From the NCBI GenBank assembly GCA_947652605.1, contig OX393581.1:27150788-27214787 (forward strand): 64,000 bases of DNA, given 5' to 3'. Both the position numbers and the translations under genes were made by a program. The first letter of the stretch is position 1, and each line of letters begins with the position of its first letter. The notes under the pieces were generated by a model. The model was given only the letters and a program-made list of their open reading frames with translations, was not told the DNA's origin and searched no databases. Shown in pieces: positions 24,201 to 33,000 of the stretch. The DNA comes from Elmis aenea (lineage: Eukaryota; Arthropoda; Insecta; Coleoptera; Elmidae).

Positions 24201-26179
24201 ATTAAGTATTTATCTGCTCAAACAATATTTAGGGCAACTGATTAGTGTCAGCACTTTTTGCAGAAGAAAGGACAAAATTCAATCAATTTTAAATAATCAG
24301 TGGTATGTTGTAACACATAGTATTATAAGGTCTTACAGCTAATTTTCTTTTGTTCTCACAGCTTATTTTCTGTTTTTATAACGTTTATCTCTGAAACAAA
24401 AATTAATAACCTTTGTTAATACATGTATCCTCATACATTTCAAATGAAAAAAAAATAAGGATTTTATATAGGTCATAGCTAACTAAAGCTTCCATTTAAA
24501 AAAGGCATGTTTGTGTCACAACTTTTTAACGGCGATCGTAAAAACACATTTTTTAGTACTATCAAATTCTACATAAAAATATCTATAAGTGATGATTGTA
24601 AATATTTTCGATATTTACAACAATAATGGAGATTGACACATAAATACAACACAAAAGTTTTTTTTTTTTAATAACTCACAAGCCGGAAATTATAGAGTAT
24701 TTTAAAAAACTGCACGATTTTTGTAATTTACCCCTTTTCTATCTTGAAAATTTATCGAGATACCCATGTATTCCAACGAATTCGGACCACCCTGTACTCT
24801 TTAGCTTAAAACTGAACTGTTACGAAATAATTATGCTCCGCTCTGACACAATATTTTTCTTATTTAAAAATTTTAAATTAAATTACGCGTACTAAAATAT
24901 ATAAATCCTATAAAATAATCTGTACCAGTATTTTGCCATGAACCATTAGAGCAGGTAACGTTTTTTATTCAGAAAAACTTAATTATAAAATATGACTTTT
25001 GAAAACTGTTTTACGTAATAAATCCCATAACTTTTATCCTTAATTACATAATATGCTAAGCTTTAAACTGGTTTAATTTAAAAATAAATTAAATAACAAA
25101 CATTTTCATGTCATAGATGAAACCCTACGCTGATCAAGGCAAATACAATTCAAACGAATCACTTCAAGTGAGAAAACTCAAGGTAGTCAGACATGTAAGT
25201 ATTAATTTAGACAAAAATAGAACACATAATTAACATCGCTTTCATTAGGGTAGTAACAGTGAAGAAAGTAGTGAAATGGGAAACAGAAAATTAGAAAACT
25301 TGCAGAGTTTCCGAGGAAGTTCACGTAACTTTCAAAGAAGTGATTCCCGTGAACACATTAATACTATCCACGTAAGTATAACATTTATGTATAATTATAC
25401 GATGCAAACTTTCACATTTTTGAAATGTTTTTTTTTTCCGTTTTAATATCGACGTTCATAAAAAAAATGGTAATTTAGTTTTGAAAATAATTTTCAAAAG
25501 TTTGAAATCAAACGGTTTTGTATAAACATAAAGGGAAAACTATAATGATACAAACTTAAGTTTTTTAATTGGTTAATCTGAAATGTAATATTTTTATTCA
25601 AAATTCATTTAAAATTTGTCATGCAACTTTATTTTCATATTTAAGCTTATTTTAAAAGTTGCGAAGACAAAATTGCATAATTTTGTGATAAATTCAAATC
25701 CAAAACAAAAATTGTCATTGTCTTTTAGATCGGAAGTTGTGCAAAAAAAACGAAGACATTGATTTTTGTTTCATATACTTTGTTTAAAAAAAAATTAGAA
25801 GACTAAAACCATATTTATTAATTTACCTTTATTAATTTTGAAATGCTATTTAGTATTTTTAAACTTGCTTTAATATTTTTTTTTAAGAAGACTTTTTTGT
25901 TAATCATGTAGCCATATAACTGTAATTTAAAAAAAGCTAAATTATTTACTTATAAAATACAAAAATTCTTGAAAGTTTTTTACTTGAGCAAAATTTTTAA
26001 ATTTGTTTTGTTTCAATTGCTCAATGGTAAACTAAATCTACGAAAAAAAATCAAAACGTACGCACTTAGTAAGCGAATAATCTATCTGGTTTATATTTTT
26101 CTCACAAACGATGTAATAACCAATTTAAAAAAATTATATTTTTTTAATAAAATTTTATTTTAATTTACAGCGCCACTAA
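18255..26179 (+). CDS. Secreted Gln/Ser-rich protein with Ser-x-Glu motifs (gene C)
   Basis: Five exons: 18255-18296, 18404-18745, 25117-25194, 25249-25371 and 26171-26179. They encode 197 aa with GT-AG junctions, and every intron is phase 0. The N-terminus is a signal peptide (hydrophobic core IVLLSLLITISVW, likely cleavage after VSSA at about residue 24). The mature protein is hydrophilic and low-complexity, rich in Gln, Ser, Arg and Lys. It carries about ten Ser-x-Glu triplets (SVE, SLE, SSE, SEE, SEE, SSE, SNE, SEE, SSE, SRE), the consensus of the secretory-pathway Fam20C kinase. There are no Cys-rich domains and no transmembrane segment after the signal. Exon 5 encodes only Arg-His before TAA. 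I do not recognise the family. Candidates are a cuticular or cocoon/chorion-like matrix protein, a gland secretion or a peptide precursor. It lies between the two GH31 copies on the opposite strand. Confidence 0.75.
18941..19651. mobile_element. Long-arm foldback element, copy 2
   Basis: Same family as 14523-15236. The termini are CAGGGAAGGTCACGATACG and the inverse, CGTATCGTGACCCTCCCTG. The arms are over 300 bp and meet near 19300. It is 711 bp and non-coding, and lies about 200 nt inside gene C intron 2. Confidence 0.8.
20067..20287. mobile_element. Small inverted-repeat MITE
   Basis: The ends pair: AGCTGTTTTAACTTAAAGTGGAC on the left matches the inverse of GTCTACTTTAAGTTAAAGC on the right (about 20 of 23 positions). 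No ORF of note. The target duplication is not resolved. Confidence 0.5.
20815..22227 (-). pseudogene. ZMYM/DUF4371-type transposase, split by a foldback insertion
   Basis: Minus-strand pieces read in family order. The part at 21909-22227 gives LDQLYILIRYLKL, INEAFLGFINI, LNIKTLQSQA, a stop, DGAANMKGV, a stop, then NGLQKK and NPMH. After the 21111-21908 insertion, the part at 20815-21110 gives YIHCCAYNLNSVINDVLSS, YPYFANSKRWALLL and HTLKR, then ALRIHYIDLLHALSKI. This is the order seen in TTF/DUF4371 hAT-like transposases: DQLS.I.RYV, FLGF, GQ.YDGA.NM.G, YVHC.AH.LNL, FF..S.RW. At least two stops replace conserved Tyr codons, and the gene is physically interrupted. The N-terminal zinc finger and the C-terminal dimerisation part were not seen. 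Confidence 0.75.
21111..21908. mobile_element. Foldback element with CCGGGTGATTCAG ends
   Basis: The termini CCGGGTGATTCAGTTTGACT and the inverse (AGTCAAACTGAATCACCCGG) open arms of about 200 bp. These arms share GCGACAAATTCTCTATTAAGT and TGTTGATTCGTATGG-like blocks. It is about 798 bp and non-coding. It interrupts a transposase reading frame between the codons for NPMH and YIHCCA, which fixes both of its boundaries independently. Confidence 0.8.
22704..23210. repeat. TACAGGGTG-type repeat cluster, copy 1
   Basis: It contains ACAGGGTG at 22706, a short hairpin element about 22807-22880 (ATACAGGGTGTTTCG...GAACACCCTGTAT), and TACAGGGTG near 23115 with CAACACCCTG near 23195. The segment with TTATATGGGTCTTAAGTCAACCG and TTAACACTTTGCGCTAGC recurs near 38550-38870 and 49570-49790, so this is an interspersed repeat. 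No coding sequence is seen. Confidence 0.6.
23411..24797. mobile_element. Foldback element, about 1.4 kb
   Basis: Left-arm sequences from 23411 to about 23705 (TTGTTGTAAATATCGAAAA, TAGATATTTTTATGTAGAA, TTTTTACGATCG, ATGGAAGCTATAGTTGGCTATGACC) recur inverted from about 24470 to 24715. The right end extends to CACCCTGTA near 24790; the left arm lacks the outer 75 bp. The centre (23700-24470) includes a minus-strand open frame, 23960-24172, with no recognisable domain. A shorter relative sits at 57747-58215. Confidence 0.65.
25372..26170. other. Gene C intron 4
   Basis: AT-rich intron from GTAAGT at 25372 to TTACAG before 26171. The open frame 25969-26163 on the plus strand is intronic and has no recognisable domain. 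Confidence 0.6.
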
Positions 26180-26276
26180 TGAAAACACCGGCGAGATACT
26201 TAAAAAACCGAAGAATATAAAATAATATAAATTTGATTTGGAATATTAAAATTGTAACTGGTTTACTAAATTACGA

Positions 26277-26282
26277 ATAAAA
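26277..26282 (+). promoter_or_regulatory. Polyadenylation signal of gene C
   Basis: AATAAA lies 98 nt after the gene C stop codon (26177-26179), in a suitable AT-rich 3' UTR. Confidence 0.6.
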
Positions 26283-26500
26283 TATTTTGGCTTTTAATTT
26301 ATTATAATTTATTTACCATTCCACACATTTTCTAATGCGTCTCAAATCAGTCATCATGTGTTTTGGAGCTAAAGTGTAATACCATAAATGCTCATTTTAT
26401 TTACATTTTGGACTGGAAAATTTCTTTACTTGACATTAAACTAAGTTTTTTTTTTACTCTTAAGTTTATCTCTCTGTGTAACTACTGATGGCATAAGAGG

Positions 26501-26555
26501 ACTTGCACCAGAACCTCCATGGTTTAGGGGCCTTTATGGGTGTCCTGGTGCAAGT
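26501..26555. repeat. Hairpin, 11-bp perfect stem
   Basis: ACTTGCACCAG (26501-26511) pairs perfectly with CTGGTGCAAGT (26545-26555). Inside the 33-nt loop, CCAT and ATGG can add a second short stem. The patch is more GC-rich than its surroundings and lies between the 3' ends of genes C and B. It is too short and too imperfect to call a microRNA precursor. Confidence 0.5.
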
Positions 26556-26964
26556 TTAGAGTTGTATATATGACTTTTTTTATGACATTGTTTATGAATT
26601 ATTATACCTATAAGTTTTATTTCATACCAACAGTGTGTGTAGTTAATATGTATTTGATTAAAATATTTCTTTTCAATTGTAATTAGTTTTTATGAAAATT
26701 TCCCAATGACGTAGCTACAAGAAACTGTAAAACCGTAGCGTAGAGAGATCGCAGATATCGTATATTATGTTAATCCTCCATTACACGCAAAGCTTATTTA
26801 TACTCAGCACCAAACCCATCGCAGGCTGCAAACAAATGTGAGAAAAGGACAAAAATATTTATGATTCCTTTATTCTCTTACATTTTTTCTGTACCTACGA
26901 AGTAAGGTGTGACAATAGTTTACCCAAAACACATTTTAAAAAATAATACTTTTGTTGCAAAAAT

Positions 26965-26970
26965 TTTATT
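26965..26970 (-). promoter_or_regulatory. Polyadenylation signal of GH31 copy B
   Basis: AATAAA on the minus strand, 43 nt beyond the stop codon at 27015-27013. Confidence 0.65.
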
Positions 26971-27012
26971 CACAGACAATTAAGTTCATTTAATAAAACA
27001 GAAACTTGCGTT

Positions 27013-30000
27013 TTAGACTTTTAGAAAATATGGAAGAGTATCAATAGGAGCATTATATCCAACAAGAGTTTGTCTTCCTTTATAAACCGTTCCATTTTTA
27101 CCATCAACCCATGTACCTGCTGGAAGATAAATATCTCTAGATGAAGTTTCACTCACAATTATTGGTGCAATTAGTATGCGATCTCCCAAAAGAAATTCTG
27201 GAAAAGATGTATTGGTAAAATAAGTGAGGAGATTAAATAGATACATACCGTCATCAACTTTATGTGCTTGTTTATCTGTAGGATCTATCCACCAAATTGG
27301 AGCATTTACTGGATATCCCAAAGTTGAACTATTATCCATGGCCTCTACAATGTATTCAGCATACTGCTTATGCAAATTCACAAAATGTCGTGATATTTCT
27401 GTTACGTTGAACTGAAATAAATTGCATAACAAATTAACATATTAGGTTCTTTTTAATTTCTTTTTTACGTAAATATATTTTGCAAAAATATAAGCCATAA
27501 CTCAAAAAAAAAAAAATATATAAACAATTTAAGAATAGTAAACAATCCCTGATAAATTCTGTTGACAAACGAATTATCTTTGAAAAGTTCTTTAAACACT
27601 CATTATAATAAAAGACCTGTTTAATAACCAGAAAAACATCGTTTTATAAATATTACAAAACCAACAGCCTTATAATTAATATAAAAACAAGAGAAAACGA
27701 TTAAAACTGTTTTAAAAATACAGGATTTATAAGCTGTTTTTATTATATGAGCCTTGACTGAGACACAAACGTTTATATTTAAAATTATTTTAATGTGAAA
27801 TGCCTTTGGAATTTAGAGTGAAAGTAAGTTATACTTTTATATGGTATTATCAACAAATTGTTTTAAAGCGTTTAATTTTACATCAGAACCTAAAAATTAA
27901 TATTAAAACCAAATAACTTAAGCAATGTTAATTTTAAACCTAGCTCAATACTATAAAAATTGTCCATTATAAATATGTCAAAAAATTTTAATATGTACCG
28001 CTTGTACATATATCAAAAGCTCAGCAAAAACAGAGCAATTTATAAAAAGAAAATGTATGTTAAAAAAAAAGTCAGTTACTATTACTACTATGAGAAGGGT
28101 GGGAAATTTCTTTTTGCATGGGGTCGAAAGAAAATTAATTAGGACGACGCGGGCTGAATCAATTTAGATGGGAAGGACGTTAAAAATCTTTTGCCAAGCT
28201 CCAAATTTTCTTAGAACCTAAGAAATTCTAAAAATAGCTTCTCATTCGTGAAATTCATTATGATTCGAAAAAATATTTTATGAGTCGAGCCGCATTGGAT
28301 GCTGTCTCTGGCCACATTCGACCGCAGGCCGACAATTGCCCACCGCTGACTATAAGAGTAGGTATAATTAAGTAAACGTTTAAATGACATGGTAAATAAT
28401 TGATTTACATTTCTTAATTTTTCGATATTATCATAAAAACCTGCAATGCTCAAACAGATCAAAAACCCAATACATTATTTAAACAAAACTTATTTTTAAC
28501 TCCAAAAGTGTAGAAGAATAACAAATTACATAATAGTGTGTGGAAATTAATTTGCAATATAAAAAAAAATGTTTTCGGTTGTTAATGACCATAAACAATT
28601 TATAGATTTATACACAATAGTACATTAAAACACTAGTGTCATAAGGCGACCTTTTGGCGCACGAGTCCAAGTTTGAAAAACTCGTCGCTCCGCTCCTCGT
28701 TTTTCAAACTTGGACTCGTGCGCCAAAAGCCTTATGACTTGTGACACGTGTTTTTTATAATATTTTTTCTATTTTGCGGTTTTTATGACTTTTAAAATAT
28801 AGTTATTTATGTATCAAGGCCAAAAAGTACGTTTTGGCCGAGGTGCATATTACATTTTTTGTGCGATCGAATTAAAAACAATTTAAATTTTTAGTAATTT
28901 TCAAAATTATAGTTTAGAAACTACGTGACATTCTGTCACTGACAGATGACGGAGTATGTATTGCATTACCGGCCCTCTCCTTAGCAACGGCTGTAAAAGT
29001 TACTTTTTCGGCCGTCGCTAAGGGTAACGGCCTGAAAAGTAACTTTTACGGCCGTTGCTAAGGATAGGGCCGGTAATGCAGTACTTTATGGTTGCGAACG
29101 CGTCCGTCAAACAGCTGTTTCTAGTACGATCGCACAAAAAAATATTGATGGCGGTTGGTCACACTACCCGAGAAACAGTCAGAAACAGTGACTGATAGTA
29201 ACTTTTAACTTTTCTATACTCTTAAATGTAAAATGATAACAAACTAAAGTGGTTATTATTATCTACTTAAAGAAAATGAAGCTAGGAAATGAATCATTTA
29301 AAAAGATTGAGGTTAGATCAGACACACCAATACAATAACTAACGACGAGTTTGACAGTAGTAATCGTTGTGCCAACCGTAAATATAAAATAATGCGTATC
29401 GAAACCATTGAATAAAAAGATAAAGGAATTAGCTTTTAATACTATATTGCAGTGTTTGGGCGGCGACGGAAATTACGACATAAATAGCCTCTTATGGCGG
29501 CCGGTTTTGACAGGTCAAAAAGTCAAGAAATTTAGGGTTTTGTGTGCTAAAATGGTTAGCTGTAGATCTTGTAGTCTTACTAGGTCAAAAAATGTTGAAG
29601 ATTAAAAGATTATGTTTCATAGGTAAGTAGACATTGATATTTTGTAGTGTAATCATGTATTGAAAATTTGATGTGGTCTGTCAAATTGGTATGTCATATC
29701 AGTGGCGTGCATTTGTGTACAGTATATTTTTTAACTCTCATAATAAACAATCCAAATATTGAAATATGCTGTCGTTTTTTTAATTCTCTCAACCACGAAA
29801 CAAGAAATAAATAAGTAAATAACAGGCTCAATTCAAAACAAGGCAAATATTTACATTAATCAATACATATTTAAAAATGTTAGATACGCCACTGAGAAGC
29901 GGAAACATCCGCCATATTGAGAGGCTAACCTGGACGCCTTAGTATCGCTATAACGCTCATTCCTTTATCTTTTCATTCAATGATCGAAACAGACCTCATT

Positions 30001-33000
30001 ATGACACGCATTTGCGTGTTCTAATGAGTAGGTACTTTAGAGTCGCAAAATAGAAAAAAAAATTGTATAAACAATTGTTCACTATTAACAAAGCCATCGA
30101 ATAATTTTATTTAACAATAACATACTGCACGTAGCTGAGAATATTGTTGCTTAACACCATTTCATTAATAATGTATGAAATGTATAAACTTTAAACAAAA
30201 GATTTATTAATAATGACCGTAAGCAGAGCTTTATTTAAGATTCGACAGTGTAGCTCACATCTTTAAAAGGATCCATAACATTTTACGATAATTGTTATAG
30301 CAGCACGTACCGTTTCTAGTATTTGAAGCTCATGTTATTTTGAACTGTAAAATCACTCACATGGTAATTGCTAATTCAGCATCTTAGGTTTAAAATTACT
30401 GAAACGATTGTAATGAAAATTATCGACCTTCATAATTTTTAATCTGTTTTTGTTTTGTAAAACTTGAGTGAATAAATTTTATTTTTATTAAAAAACTAGG
30501 ATAATAAGTATTAAATATAAGCAGAAGTTTGCTACATAAAATTACCTTTTTCTTTATTGTGATTAAACAATATTAGTTTTATAGAAAGATTTTGAGTTTT
30601 TAGAGCGTTCTTAAGGCTCTATGAGTAGCTTATTTCAAAAATGTATATACAATTATTATATTGTCTGGCGTATACCCACACGCATACACGCAGGCGCGTG
30701 CGCGCTCACACACACGGAAGTCATCGCGAATATAAACAAAACGTGTAAATCCGTTGAATTGCCGAGTTCTAAAATGTATGGAGTTTACATTAATGTTTTC
30801 ATATTACGTATAGGCAAAAAATCTATTATGTTAAAACAGCGATGTTTATGATAATTAAACAACTTGACATTTAATAAACAGATCATGCATGCCTTAGCGC
30901 TGCCTGCTGCCATTAAAAACTATTACAGTTTATATATGTCGTAGGCATAATGTGAAATCCGGCATTTTATAAAACGCCTAGGCATTTTATAAAAAGCCGG
31001 CTAAACGAGCAAATTATGACTTTTTCTTAGACCCATACATTTGTATTCATACAAAAAAAAAAGCTTTAACCAACCTTTAACCTGACCCTCATTCATTTGG
31101 TCAGTAGTAGAGAGTCAGGTTAATGGTTGGTTAAAGTTTTTTTAAAAAATAAATAATAAAAATTAAGCTAATAGTTCTGTGCCTAGGCGTTTTATAAAAT
31201 GCCGGATTTCACATTATGCCTACGACATATACATAAACAGAATGTAACACTTAATGTTCATATCACTTGCTAGGCAATGAAGTCTGCAAACATAGTCCCA
31301 GATCACTGTGTGTCATAAACCGTCCATCGCATGAAAAGCAACATATTTTGGAATGTCACAAATTCTACGTTCTATTAGGTCGTGAAAATAATAATGACAT
31401 AGTCCTTACATCTGTTACATCAGCATAATCCCATGGAACATGGCTAAATTGCAAAGCAGGCATGAATGTGTTTGCTTGAAGCCATCGCACAAAAAGTTCT
31501 GCGCTAGGTCTAAAAATAAAAGCATTCCCTCCAATCATATCCGGTAGAACACTGAAAGTTATTGAATATAGTTTAGTATATGACCATGTTCTTAAAGCAG
31601 ATTAGTACTTTGTGTAACCGTTCATGTTAAACTGTAGAAGTGTCGTTATCAAAGTATATAATCCATTGAAAGATGACCACAAGGAATCTTTGTCAAGCAT
31701 TCTAACAAAAATGGGCAGGTCTTGGGTCCTAAAATTAAGATTAAGTAAGAAGACAAATGCAACAATCGATCGAACCATAAATATTTACTTATAGTAGTTT
31801 AATAATATTAGAAACGAAAATTACTTTTAACCATGCAGGCAAACTTAATTCTATATCAAATAACCATCGATAGAATAATAGTTGTTACTAAATTGTAAAT
31901 ACTATAATTTCGTTTTGTATTAAATGTCACTTCTCTTGGAGTAAAAGTCTCAATATACAAAAATAGTTTAAATAAAATTTATTTAAAATTAATTTTTTGT
32001 GCATCATATTTTCACTTAAATAAAAATAAATTAGAAAAACTTTGCTTACTTCCAAGCAGAACGTACTTCTGATAGGTCTCCGAAAGTTGCACAAGTCCTT
32101 ACGAAATCTGTGGTTAAAATTGCTGGCTTGCGATCATCATCACCAGTTAATATTTGAGGCTGAAAGATTAATATCATTTTCAGTTTCACCAATTTGTTTG
32201 ACTTACTTTAGGAGCAAAACTAGGTTCTCCAGCATCGAATTTAAAACCATCAATACCATGTACAGTTTTTAGCAAATTTAATCGGCTAGAAAACCACTCC
32301 CTTACGTCCGGTTTTGTAAAATCTAAATGTCTTGTTTCATTTGGTTCGCTGTTCCACCAATCAGTAAGAGAGTTGCCAAATTCATTCCCAACAAAATATC
32401 CTAAACAAAAAGCTGTGTAAAATAGAACAAATTATAATAACATATCTTACCGTTGTCTAAACCAATGTTTGTGTATTCTTCACAGTCTATATTGACAAAT
32501 GGATGAGTCCAAGCAGTTACTCTAAATCCTAGTTCCTTAAGTTGGGCAACAACATCGGTGATATTCGAAAATGTCGCGTTGTTAAATTTTAATGCACCGT
32601 AACACTCCTTAAAGGTTACTCTCATAAAATGTTTAAATAAATGCATTAAAAATATTTTACCTCCCAAAAGTCGTCGATCTCAAGTTGTCCATCCGCAAAT
32701 CCATTGTTTATTATTTCTTGTGCAAACTCTAGCACAAGTTTTTCTGTAATATTTCTTCTGTATCTGGCCCACGTTGACCAAATAGGTCTTTCAATCATTT
32801 TGAAATTTGGATGACCTAAATAAAATAACACTTGTGCATAAAAAACATGATAAACTTGAACCTTTCGCTACGACGTGCGACTGCGATTATAGTCGCCCTT
32901 CGCGACACAACATTGGTTTGTTCCAACAAGCAGTTTAAAACTGATCCTTTTCAAGGATCAGTTTTAAACCTTGAATGAATGCATGAACTGTTTTATTCGC

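Larger units (their letters stand above)
18746..25116. other. Gene C intron 2 (6.4 kb), filled with mobile elements
   Basis: This intron runs from GTAAGT at 18746 to CATAG before 25117. It starts with an unusually GC-rich patch (18776-18835, repeating CGGGTGC-like units). It then holds a foldback element, a MITE, a dead transposase split by another foldback, a TACAGGGTG repeat and a 1.4-kb foldback, each listed separately. The remaining gaps (about 19652-20066 and 22231-22700) show nothing recognisable. Confidence 0.65.
27412..31409. other. Gene B intron 10 (4.0 kb)
   Basis: A long intron between the exon encoding PWDYADVT and the one beginning FNVTEISRHF. It contains two strong palindromes (28652-28728 and 28962-29080) and a foldback MITE (30935-31229). 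It also has a CA/CG-alternating patch near 30675-30715. The rest is AT-rich without recognisable coding sequence. Confidence 0.6.

Noticed and set aside
27013..27432. Single continuous 139-aa ORF at the 3' end of gene B
   Set aside because: It merges two exons and the 51-nt intron between them, and starts inside the preceding intron. The family sequence requires splicing.
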